Part shown: in pieces, positions 44,292-52,064 of the stretch | Numbering within the stretch: the first letter of the stretch is position 1 | How the letters are laid out: the number at the start of each line of letters is the position of its first letter | NCBI GenBank assembly: GCA_947649355.1 | Contig: CANSRG010000003.1 | Coordinates: 1-58,732 of the forward strand | Source of the DNA: an uncultured Mycoplasmatota bacterium | Lineage (GTDB): Bacteria > Bacillota_I > Bacilli_A > RF39 > UBA660 | Length of the DNA: 58,732 bases | Direction of reading: 5' to 3' | The notes under the pieces: generated by a model | Told to the model about the DNA's origin: nothing | Database searches by the model: none | Seen by the model: only the letters and a program-made list of their open reading frames with translations | Program-made: the position numbers and the translations under genes

Positions 44292-45500
44292 CTACCATTC
44301 TAAAATTTCATAATTTTCATTTTCTAAAGATTCCTTTTGAAAACGATAATTTTTACTTCGATAAACAAGTTTTACTTGCTTATTTTTTTGTCGCAATTTT
44401 TGAGCTTTTAAAAATACTTCTTGCAAATTTGCGTCTTTAGAAAGAACAATCGCGAGTTTTTCTTTTTTATCTGGAACTTTAAATCCACGTTCTTCTAAAA
44501 GAAGTAATAAACGTTCAAAACCAATAGAAAAGCCACAAGCACTTACAGATTGATTCGTATATTTTTCAATCATCTTATCGTAACGCCCGCCCCCACCAAT
44601 AGAAGAAGAAAAATCATCCACAACAATTTCAAAAATAGTTCCTGTATAATAACCCATTCCTCTTACTAAAGTAGGATCAAATATAATATTTACATCAATA
44701 TTATTTTTTACAACTTGAATAATTTCACATAAATTAGAAACAACATCTGCATCCATAGAAAAACTTTGACAAAATTCTTCTATGGAATCGGTATTTTTTT
44801 CAAAAAAACTTAAATACTTTTTTACATTATCTTTTTCTAGAGAAAGCATGTTTAATTCTTCCTCTACACCCAAAATTCCAATTTTGTCTAATTTATCCAG
44901 TGCAATTAAAATAGAACTTAAAGAAGAAAGAGGTAACCCTGCACATTCTATCATTTTCGTTAAAATTCTTCGATCATTCACTTTAATGGTGAATCCTTTA
45001 AAATCTAATTTTTTTAAGAAAGTAATCACCGCTAACATCAAATCTATTTCAGCCAAAGAAGTTTTCTCACCTAAAATATCTAAATCACATTGCATAAATT
45101 CACGATATCTTCCCTTTTGACTTCTTTCAGCTCGGTAAACATTTCCAATTTGAAAAGAACGAAATGGCATAGATAATTCATTCATAGAATTCGCATAAAA
45201 ACGAGTCAAAGGAACAGTTAAATCATAACGAAGTCCACAATCTACAAGAGAATCTAATTCTAAAATATTCCCCTCTTTTAATTTTTCTCCTCGTTTCATA
45301 ACTTTAAAAATTAACTTCTCATTTTCCCCACCTTGATTACTAGTTAAATTTTCAATATGTTCTACAACTGGCGTTTGAATCATTTGAAATCCAAATAAAA
45401 GATAAGTTTCTTTCATAACTTTTAATACGTATTCACGAAGCTCCATATCTTTTGGTAAAATATCTCGCATCCCTTTATTCGGGGTTTTAATAAAACTCAT
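44292..45500 (-). CDS. hisS: Histidyl-tRNA synthetase
   Basis: 402 residues. Class II motif 1 (GMRDILPKDMELREYVLKV), RYDLTVPLTRF, motif 2 region FQIGNVYRAERSQKGRYREFMQCD, the HisA-type loop RGMGYYTGTIFEI and motif 3 GGGGRYDKMI are intact. The C-terminal anticodon-binding domain is shortened (about 80 residues). It charges tRNA-His. Its start overlaps the preceding 190-aa gene by 4 nt. No T-box upstream. Confidence 0.95.
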   Translation of the reverse strand: MSFIKTPNKGMRDILPKDMELREYVLKVMKETYLLFGFQMIQTPVVEHIENLTSNQGGENEKLIFKVMKRGEKLKEGNILELDSLVDCGLRYDLTVPLTRFYANSMNELSMPFRSFQIGNVYRAERSQKGRYREFMQCDLDILGEKTSLAEIDLMLAVITFLKKLDFKGFTIKVNDRRILTKMIECAGLPLSSLSSILIALDKLDKIGILGVEEELNMLSLEKDNVKKYLSFFEKNTDSIEEFCQSFSMDADVVSNLCEIIQVVKNNIDVNIIFDPTLVRGMGYYTGTIFEIVVDDFSSSIGGGGRYDKMIEKYTNQSVSACGFSIGFERLLLLLEERGFKVPDKKEKLAIVLSKDANLQEVFLKAQKLRQKNKQVKLVYRSKNYRFQKESLENENYEILEW

Positions 45501-46069
45501 ACTAGACCTCCTTTTATTTTATTTAATCCTAAATCTCGCTTATCTTTTTTAGACAAAGGAACACCTGGCATACTATATTTTTTTTCTCCAACAGCTTTTT
45601 CACATATCACTATTTCGTAATTTAAAAAAGATTGAAATTTTCTAAAATAAAAAGATTCATCAAAATCAAGTTTTTTAAAACTTTCTTGCCAATCATAGCC
45701 TTTAGGAGAAGAAAAAGAATTGAAAAAATCTCCATCAAATTCTTCACAAAATAAATGATAGCCAGGTAAAAAAAATCTTGCCTTTTCATAAATAAGTCGA
45801 AGCTTTAAAAATAAGAAATAATCTCGTAATCTTTTTTTCATTTCAATTTCTTGAGACATCACAGACTCTTCCCAAAAACGATGTACCAACCGACCATTTT
45901 CAATATTTTTATCACGATTCATAAAAACAGGTACTGTATTAACAGCATACCGACTTCTCTCTCCCCTAGTATCTAAAAAAAGATATCCATCTACTTGTTT
46001 TGTATATAAAGAAAAGTAAGTAAGATGTTCATAAGGAGAATAAATAATTTTTTCTTTTGTAATATACAT
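45497..46069 (-). CDS. Uncharacterised 190-aa protein coupled to hisS
   Basis: 190 residues, Phe/Tyr-rich; begins MYITKEKIIYSPYEHLTYFSLY, with a conserved-looking YLFLDTRGERSRYAV and ends SMPGVPLSKKDKRDLGLNKI. No signal peptide or membrane segment. The family is not recognised. The 4-nt overlap with hisS shows translational coupling, so it may share a regulation or a tRNA-related role (inference). Confidence 0.6.
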   Translation of the reverse strand: MYITKEKIIYSPYEHLTYFSLYTKQVDGYLFLDTRGERSRYAVNTVPVFMNRDKNIENGRLVHRFWEESVMSQEIEMKKRLRDYFLFLKLRLIYEKARFFLPGYHLFCEEFDGDFFNSFSSPKGYDWQESFKKLDFDESFYFRKFQSFLNYEIVICEKAVGEKKYSMPGVPLSKKDKRDLGLNKIKGGLV

Positions 46070-46137
46070 AATACCCTCCGTTTCCTAAAAGTATTATTAC
46101 ACAATAGAAAAAAAAAGTAAACTTTAAATAAAAAAAG

Positions 46138-46155
46138 AAGTCAATTACTTGACCT
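46138..46155 (-). terminator. Terminator of hsp20
   Basis: Minus strand GGTCAA, loop GTAA, TTGACTT, then a run of seven T, overlapping the stop codon. Confidence 0.55.
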
Positions 46156-46534
46156 CAATATATTTTCTTGTATCTTTTTCTTCCATCTTTGGCACGATAA
46201 CTTTTAAAGTTCCATCTTGGAAAGTAGCAGAAATATTTTCCTCTAAAATATCACCTAAATAAAAGCTTCTTTGATATTTTCCATAAATTCTTTCTCTACG
46301 AAGATATTTTTTATCATCATGTTCTTCCATTTTATTTTCCTTTTCAGCAATAATAACAATATTCCCTTTATTACATTCAATTTTAATATCCTCTTTTTTA
46401 TAACCAGGAATATCCATTTCTAAAACATAATTTCCTTCTTTTTCATATATATCACATTTCATTTTACTTTCTTCTCCACTAAAGAAGTTATCAAATAATT
46501 CATCAAAATAATAATTTCTAGGTACAATTTTCAT
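46145..46534 (-). CDS. Hsp20/alpha-crystallin small heat-shock protein
   Basis: 129 residues from ATG 46534 (AAAGGAAATGGTG upstream). An earlier in-frame start would lie in the promoter. The alpha-crystallin domain is complete: YVLEMDIPGYKKEDIKIEC, IVIIAEKE, the Y.RSFYLGDILEENISA loop and the end DGTLKVIVPKME. The C-terminal I-x-[IV]-type tail is short. It holds unfolded proteins during heat shock. Promoter and CIRCE element directly upstream place it under HrcA. Confidence 0.93.
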   Translation of the reverse strand: MKIVPRNYYFDELFDNFFSGEESKMKCDIYEKEGNYVLEMDIPGYKKEDIKIECNKGNIVIIAEKENKMEEHDDKKYLRRERIYGKYQRSFYLGDILEENISATFQDGTLKVIVPKMEEKDTRKYIEVK

Positions 46535-46561
46535 AATTTCACCATTTCCTTTCACATATTC

Positions 46562-46589
46562 ATTATAACACTTTTTTAGCACTTGTCAA
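46562..46589 (-). promoter_or_regulatory. Promoter of hsp20, overlapped by CIRCE
   Basis: Minus strand TTGACA (46589-46584), 16-bp spacer, TATAAT (46567-46562). The -35 box lies inside the CIRCE operator. Confidence 0.75.
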
Positions 46590-46602
46590 CACCAAGTGCT
46601 AA
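46576..46602. promoter_or_regulatory. CIRCE element (HrcA operator)
   Basis: TTAGCACTT, 9-bp spacer, AAGTGCTAA: a perfect inverted repeat differing from the canonical CIRCE arms (TTAGCACTC/GAGTGCTAA) only at the innermost base pair. An extra half-site AAGTGCTAA occurs at 46623-46631. HrcA binding here would block the hsp20 promoter at normal temperature. Confidence 0.88.
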
Positions 46603-46660
46603 TTTGATAGAAAATTTATCAAAAGTGCTAACATTTATAGTATAGAAAAAAAAGAAAACA

Positions 46661-48499
46661 TTATTCAACATTTTCTAATAAATACAACTTTTCTTCTAAT
46701 AACTTTAAAATATCTTCTTTTCTATCTTCTAATTCTCTCATTTTTTGATAATCTAAATAATTTTCTTCTAAAAACATTGCCTCTTCTATTTCTTTATATT
46801 CTTTTTCTAACAAAGAAATTTCTTTCTCTAACTTTTTTTGTCTTTTTTCTTGTTCTTTACTTGAAATCACTATTTTTTCTTTCTTCTTACTCACCAAACT
46901 AAAATCATTTTTAAAAATATTCTTTCTTTGTTCCATAAAAGATGTATAACTTCCTCTAAAATACTCTACTTCATCATCTAAATATAAAATAGAATCTGCT
47001 ACTTTTTCTATAAAATAACGGTCATGTGATACAAACAATACGGTTCCTTTGTATTCTGTCAAACACTTTTCTAAAACTTCTTTTGATAATAAATCCATAT
47101 GATTAGTAGGTTCATCTAATATAAGAAAATTAGGAGCTTCAAAAAATAGTTTAGCAAAAGAAAGTCTTACTTTTTCTCCACCTGATAAATTTGCTACTTT
47201 TTTTAAATAATCCTCATTAGTAAATAAAAATCTTCCTAATATTCGTCTTATCTCTTCTGTACTTTTATCACTCATCACTTCTTGCATTTCTTCTAAAACA
47301 GTATGACTATCTAATAAATTATGCATCTGTTGATCAAAATAAGCATAAGTAACATGATAACCAAATGAAAAACTTCCTCTTAATTTAGGAACAAAACCTA
47401 CTAATGTTTGTAAAAGAGTAGATTTCCCACATCCATTTTTTCCTAATACAGCAAGCCGTTCATTTTTGTGTAAAATAAACGACAAACATTGTAAAACTTT
47501 GTCATAACCAATTTCTAGATTCTTGACAGTTAAAACAATGTCACCACTTTCTAAGGGAACAGGAAAAGATAGTTTCATACTTCTCGTATCTTGTTTTAAT
47601 GGTTTATCAATAAGTACCATTTGCTCAATTTTTTTTAATTTAGACATTGCCATACTAGCTTTACTTGGTTTATATCGAAAACGATCAGCAATATCTTGTA
47701 AACGTTTTATTTCTTTTTGTTGATAATGATAATCTTTTAATTGTTTTTCATAGTTTTCTTTCTTCTGACGCTCATAAGAACTATAATTCCCTACATATTT
47801 AGTCATAACGCCATATTCAATTTCGTAAACTTTATTTACAATATGATCGATAAACATCCTATCATGAGAAATGAGTAAAAGTGAATAAGGATAGTTTTTT
47901 AAATATTCTTCAAGCCAAATAATCGTATCTAAATCTAAATGATTTGTAGGCTCATCTAAAAGTAAAAGTTTTGGTTTTTGTAAAAGTAGTTTCATAAGAG
48001 CAATTTTAGTTCGTTCCCCACCAGAAAATTCTTTTATTTGGTTTTGGTCTCTTTGTTTAAAACCAAATTTAGAAATCATTTTATCAATCTCACCAAGATA
48101 TTCATAACCCCCAAAATTTTTATATTCACAAAGTAATTTTTCATAAAGAATATAATCAGTCATATTTTCTTCTAACAATTTTAATTTTTTTTCTATGTTT
48201 ATCAAAGGATCAAACACCGATAATAATTCTTCTTTTAAAGTGATATTTTCATTTCTTAAAGATTGTTGTTCTAAATAGCCAATAGAAATAGACGAATTTT
48301 TATAAAAAGAAAAAATATCTTCTCCTAATCCTTCCGAAAATGACTCTGGATGAAGTAAAGTTTTTAAAAACGTCGTTTTCCCACATCCATTTCTTCCAAC
48401 AATCGCGACTTTTTCTTTCTCGTTAATTTGAAAATCTACTTGTTCTAATATAGTCTCGTTTCCATAAGAAACACTTCCATTTACAATTTTTATTAACAT
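46661..48499 (-). CDS. ABC-F family ATPase
   Basis: 612 residues with two ABC domains and no membrane part. N-terminal: GRNGCGKTT (Walker A), SGGERTKIAL signature, LLLLDEPTNHLD (Walker B). C-terminal: GKNGCGKST, LSGGEKVRLS, FLILDEPTNHMD. The interdomain linker (about 235-300) is basic and helical (YHYQQKEIKRLQDIADRF), and a C-terminal coiled coil closes it. ABC-F proteins act on ribosomes, in translation quality control or antibiotic protection. Which branch (EttA, Uup, YdiF, resistance) cannot be settled here. YdiF-like is most likely by linker and tail. Confidence 0.9.
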   Translation of the reverse strand: MLIKIVNGSVSYGNETILEQVDFQINEKEKVAIVGRNGCGKTTFLKTLLHPESFSEGLGEDIFSFYKNSSISIGYLEQQSLRNENITLKEELLSVFDPLINIEKKLKLLEENMTDYILYEKLLCEYKNFGGYEYLGEIDKMISKFGFKQRDQNQIKEFSGGERTKIALMKLLLQKPKLLLLDEPTNHLDLDTIIWLEEYLKNYPYSLLLISHDRMFIDHIVNKVYEIEYGVMTKYVGNYSSYERQKKENYEKQLKDYHYQQKEIKRLQDIADRFRYKPSKASMAMSKLKKIEQMVLIDKPLKQDTRSMKLSFPVPLESGDIVLTVKNLEIGYDKVLQCLSFILHKNERLAVLGKNGCGKSTLLQTLVGFVPKLRGSFSFGYHVTYAYFDQQMHNLLDSHTVLEEMQEVMSDKSTEEIRRILGRFLFTNEDYLKKVANLSGGEKVRLSFAKLFFEAPNFLILDEPTNHMDLLSKEVLEKCLTEYKGTVLFVSHDRYFIEKVADSILYLDDEVEYFRGSYTSFMEQRKNIFKNDFSLVSKKKEKIVISSKEQEKRQKKLEKEISLLEKEYKEIEEAMFLEENYLDYQKMRELEDRKEDILKLLEEKLYLLENVE

Positions 48500-48569
48500 A
48501 ATATCTTCCTCTTTTTTACAAGTTCTTAAAAAGATAATATCATAAAAAGAAAAAACTTGAAAGCAAAGA

Positions 48570-48590
48570 AAAAACGGTTTTAAACCGCAT
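48570..48590 (-). terminator. Terminator of the FkbM methyltransferase gene
   Basis: Minus strand CGGTTT/AAACCG, followed by TTTTTT, overlapping the stop codon. Confidence 0.55.
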
Positions 48591-49500
48591 ACAAAACAAT
48601 CTCTGTAGGAAAAATAGAACCACCATAATATCTTAAATAAAATTTATAATCTGGATTCCACTCTCTTAAAAGATTCCAAATATCTAAAAGATCAGAAAAT
48701 CCATGATAAACAGAAATCATTAGTTTTGGCTTATCCTCTATAATATGTCTTTTAGCCCCATATAAAGCATTTTTTTCACTACCCTCAATATCCATTTTTA
48801 AAAGTGTAATTTTCTCTTTAATATCTTCATCCAAAGTAGTAATAAGAATGTCTTCTCCACTAGTTAAAACATTTGCAGAAGCACTTTCATCATTCTCTAT
48901 AATACTTCCTTTTCCAACAAAATTAGAAACTGCACATTGACGAACAACTACATTAGAATAGTTTTGTAATTTTGAATTTAAAATATTTACACTATCCAAA
49001 GACATTTCATAGGCATACACTTTAGAAAAAGAATCTGCTCCTAAAGTATCAAAAAATGAGAAAACAGTGTCTCCTGTATAAGCTCCTAAGTCAACAAAAA
49101 CTTCCTCATGTAAAGATGGTAAGATATCCAAATCTAAATAATGAGAAAAAGTATTTTCTATAACTTTTTGTAAAGATACAAAATCATAACAATACCAATT
49201 ATGTAAAATTGCATATAATAAATATTTAGAACGATAATCTTCTAAATTTTCAAAAAATTCTAAAAAATTAGAAGTATTCTCTTTTAATACATTCGAGGCA
49301 TTTAAAATCTCCGTAAAATCTTCTAAAGAAGAATTTAAATTTCCCCAATAAGGAAACTGATGAAAAAAGTTTTCCATAGATACTCTTGTTTCTAAAGGTA
49401 CTAAAAAATATTGTTTTTTCATTTCCACAAACAATTCTTCAGCACTTTGCGAGTTTATTTCTAAAAGAAGATTTTTAAATTTTTTTTCTATTTGATTCAT
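48580..49500 (-). CDS. FkbM-family methyltransferase
   Basis: 306 residues. The first 125 residues form a helical region of unknown role (with HNWYCYDFVSL). The C-terminal part is an FkbM-type SAM methyltransferase: EEVFVDLGAYTGDTVFSF (SAM motif), KVYAYEMSLDS, and LLKMDIEGSEKNALYGAKRHI, the FkbM hallmark. Family members O-methylate sugars or polyketides. No glycan cluster adjoins. Its operon context is a single gene. Confidence 0.85.
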   Translation of the reverse strand: MNQIEKKFKNLLLEINSQSAEELFVEMKKQYFLVPLETRVSMENFFHQFPYWGNLNSSLEDFTEILNASNVLKENTSNFLEFFENLEDYRSKYLLYAILHNWYCYDFVSLQKVIENTFSHYLDLDILPSLHEEVFVDLGAYTGDTVFSFFDTLGADSFSKVYAYEMSLDSVNILNSKLQNYSNVVVRQCAVSNFVGKGSIIENDESASANVLTSGEDILITTLDEDIKEKITLLKMDIEGSEKNALYGAKRHIIEDKPKLMISVYHGFSDLLDIWNLLREWNPDYKFYLRYYGGSIFPTEIVLYAV

Positions 49501-49686
49501 AAGTTCACCATTAAAAATTTATGAAAAAAAGAAAAAAATATGCTTTATTTACAGTATTATCCAAAGTTATTTACGATTATTTTTTCACGAGTTTTACACC
49601 AATACTAGATTTATAAAGACGTTTAAAATTATTTAAAGGTTTTCTATCTTTTATTTTTTTAGTATACTTAAACTGTGGTGATACAA

Positions 49687-51669
49687 ATGGATTTATTACA
49701 TATAAAAGGCATTGGCGAAAAAACGATAGAATATTTTTATAAAGAAAATATTTATAGTGTAGAAGATTTAATTTCTTTTTATCCTTACAAATATCAAATA
49801 TTAAAGCCAGAAATATTAGAAGACCAAAAGGAAGATATGACAATAACTATAAATGCAGTAGTAGAAGAAAATCCTAAAGTATCTTTTATTCGTAGAAATT
49901 TTAATAGTCTTCGTTTCAAAGCAGAGAGTTATGGAAAAATAATAAATGTTACTATTTTTAATCGAGCATTTCTAAAACCACATTTAACGATTGGAAAAGA
50001 AATTACTTTAATTGGAAAATATACTACAAAAAATAATACTTTTACAGCTACCAATATCAATCTATCCAAATTAGAAGAAACTAGAATAATTCCTATTTAT
50101 CATTCAATAAAAGGAATAAAACAAAATACCTTAGAAAAAATTATGAGAGAAGCAATAAAAGAAGGATTATATGAGAAAGTAATCCCTTCTTATATAGAAA
50201 CAAAATATCATTTTGCTCCAAAAGAATTAGCAATAAAAAACATTCATTTTCCAATGACAACCGATGAAATAAGAAAAGCTCGTGAAAGAATGATTTATGA
50301 AGAATTATTTGAATTTATGTTTAAAATTCAATTTTTAAAAAGTTTAAAAGATCATGAAATTGGTTTAGAGAAAAAATTGAATCAAAAAAAAATCGTGGAA
50401 TTTATAAATGATTTACCTTTCTCGCTAACAAAAGATCAAGAAAATGGTTTAAAAGAAGGATTAAAAGATTTAACTTCGAAAAAAAGAATGAATCGTTTAT
50501 TATTAGGAGATGTAGGTGCAGGAAAAACTATTGTTGCCACCATTTTAATGTATGCTAATTTCTTAGCAGGTTATCAAAGTGCTTTTATGGCTCCAACAGA
50601 AATATTAGCTGTCCAACATTTTCATTCTATAAGAAAACTCTTTCAAAAAAGAAACATAGAAGTAGATTTACTAATTGGAAGTATGACAAAAAAAGAAAAA
50701 GAATCGATTTTAAAACGCGCTAAAAACCATGAAATTGATATTTTAATAGGTACACATGCCATGTTAAATGAAAATCTCATTTTTAGTAATCTAGGATTCA
50801 TAGTTACAGACGAACAACATCGTTTTGGAGTAAAACAAAGAGAAACATTGCAACAAAAAGGAATTTTACCAGACATGCTTTTTATGAGTGCAACTCCTAT
50901 TCCTAGAACCTATGCTCTTACAATTTATGGAGATATGGATACTACAATCATTAAAGAAAAACCAGCTGGAAGAAAAGAAATCATAACAAAAGTAATAAAA
51001 GAAAACAATTTAAGAGAAGTTCTTTTAAAAGTTTTAGAAGAAATAAAACAAAATCATCAAGTGTATGTTGTAGCACCAATGATTGAAGAAAATGAAGAAA
51101 CAAACTTAAAAGATGTAAACTTATTAAAAGAAAAATTTGATTTAGCATTTCATAATAAAATACCAATTGGTATATTACATGGAAAAATGAAAAAAAATGA
51201 AAAAGATGACATCATGAATCAATTTAAAGAAGGAAAAATTAAAATTTTAATTTCTACAACAGTAATTGAAGTAGGAGTGGATGTAAAAGATGCAACCATT
51301 ATGATTATTTTTAATGCCGAAAGATTTGGTCTAGCGACTCTTCATCAATTAAGAGGAAGAGTTGGTCGTAACGATTTGCAAAGCTATTGTTATTTAATTT
51401 GTAATGAAGAAAAAGAAAGATTAAAAGTATTAGAAGATAGTAATGATGGTTTCTATATTAGTGAAAAAGATTTTGAATTTCGTGGCGAAGGCGATTTATT
51501 TGGTCAAAAACAAAGTGGCGATATGACTTTTAAAATAGCAAACTTAAAAAGAGATTATGAAATTCTTTTAAACGTTAAAGAAGATATTACGGAATTTATA
51601 AAACAAAAAGAATACATAAAATTTACATATTATCAAAAAATTATTGAAAAAATTGACTTTACTAATTGA
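49687..51669 (+). CDS. recG: ATP-dependent DNA helicase RecG
   Basis: 660 residues from ATG 49687 (GGTGATACAA upstream). The N-terminal wedge/OB domain is followed by helicase blocks: LLGDVGAGKTIVA (Walker A), TDEQHRFGVKQR (DExH-type), SATPIPRTYALTIYGDMD, LISTTVIEVGVDV and LHQLRGRVGRN. The C-terminal region ends in the expected FRGEGDLFGQKQSGD. RecG rewinds stalled forks and R-loops. It is at the normal length. A small RNA promoter overlaps its last bases. Confidence 0.95.
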   Translation: MDLLHIKGIGEKTIEYFYKENIYSVEDLISFYPYKYQILKPEILEDQKEDMTITINAVVEENPKVSFIRRNFNSLRFKAESYGKIINVTIFNRAFLKPHLTIGKEITLIGKYTTKNNTFTATNINLSKLEETRIIPIYHSIKGIKQNTLEKIMREAIKEGLYEKVIPSYIETKYHFAPKELAIKNIHFPMTTDEIRKARERMIYEELFEFMFKIQFLKSLKDHEIGLEKKLNQKKIVEFINDLPFSLTKDQENGLKEGLKDLTSKKRMNRLLLGDVGAGKTIVATILMYANFLAGYQSAFMAPTEILAVQHFHSIRKLFQKRNIEVDLLIGSMTKKEKESILKRAKNHEIDILIGTHAMLNENLIFSNLGFIVTDEQHRFGVKQRETLQQKGILPDMLFMSATPIPRTYALTIYGDMDTTIIKEKPAGRKEIITKVIKENNLREVLLKVLEEIKQNHQVYVVAPMIEENEETNLKDVNLLKEKFDLAFHNKIPIGILHGKMKKNEKDDIMNQFKEGKIKILISTTVIEVGVDVKDATIMIIFNAERFGLATLHQLRGRVGRNDLQSYCYLICNEEKERLKVLEDSNDGFYISEKDFEFRGEGDLFGQKQSGDMTFKIANLKRDYEILLNVKEDITEFIKQKEYIKFTYYQKIIEKIDFTN

Positions 51670-51694
51670 CGAATTTAAAAATTCATAATATACT
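51666..51694 (+). promoter_or_regulatory. Promoter of the plus-strand small RNA
   Basis: TTGACG (51666-51671), 17-bp spacer, TATACT (51689-51694). It overlaps the recG stop codon. The predicted start near 51701 is exactly the base of the first hairpin. Confidence 0.55.
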
Positions 51695-51700
51695 TTATAT

Positions 51701-51798
51701 AGCATAGCTATAAACGCTATGCTGACACATATTCACGATCACTTCTGAGTGTGTGTCAACAAACCCCCTGTGAGAACCTAATGGTTCTCTTTTTTTTA
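51701..51798 (+). ncRNA. Candidate small RNA A (about 98 nt, C-rich linker)
   Basis: Three hairpins in series. Hairpin 1 is AGCATAGC/GCTATGCT (8 bp, 51701-51723). Hairpin 2 is TGACACA/TGTGTCA (51723-51758) with inner pairs. An unpaired ACAAACCCCCTGT follows, then terminator GAGAACC-TAAT-GGTTCTC with eight T (51772-51798). Promoter in place. The C-rich linker resembles the seed of Firmicutes sRNAs that pair with Shine-Dalgarno sequences (for example RsaE). The family is not recognised. No reading frame with a ribosome site is seen inside. Confidence 0.5.
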
Positions 51799-51802
51799 TA
51801 AA

Positions 51803-51940
51803 AAGAAAAAAATCTATTAAACATAATAGATTTTTGAATAACCACTTTTGAAGAATCCACGCAGGATTCTTCTTAAAAGAATAAAAAGGGGTTGACTAGT
51901 GTGATACTAGCACCAATTCGCCTTCAAAAGTGAATTGGTG
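51803..51940 (-). ncRNA. Candidate small RNA B (about 138 nt, pseudoknot-capable)
   Basis: Read on the minus strand from 51940: hairpin CACCAATTC/GAATTGGTG (9 bp, 12-nt loop), hairpin CTAGT/ACTAG, C-rich GTCAACCCC, hairpin GAAGAATCC/GGATTCTTC (51850-51872), and terminator AAATCTATTA/TAATAGATTT with T run (51810-51833). The first loop ACTTTTGAAG is complementary over 10 nt to CTTCAAAAGT in the 3' part, allowing a pseudoknot or a switch between two folds. Candidate promoter at 51947-51975. Ends face those of small RNA A. Confidence 0.5.
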
Positions 51941-51946
51941 ATTTAT

Positions 51947-51975
51947 ATACTAACTTAAAGTAATGTATTTGTCAA
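51947..51975 (-). promoter_or_regulatory. Candidate promoter of small RNA B
   Basis: Minus strand TTGACA (51975-51970), 17-bp spacer, TAGTAT (51952-51947, a 4-of-6 match). The start would fall at the base of the first hairpin (about 51940). The rest of the gene-free stretch to 52064 shows nothing but AT-rich sequence. Confidence 0.45.
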
Positions 51976-52064
51976 CAAAAAAATCATTAAAAATTTAAAA
52001 AACTGCGAAAAGGCAAATTAAAAAAGAAACTCTTTAACAAAGCTCCTTTTAAATTTCAATATTT

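Noticed and set aside
49577..49843. 88-codon minus-strand frame over the recG start
   Set aside because: Overlaps the recG start antisense, with low-complexity Lys/Phe content and no ribosome site.
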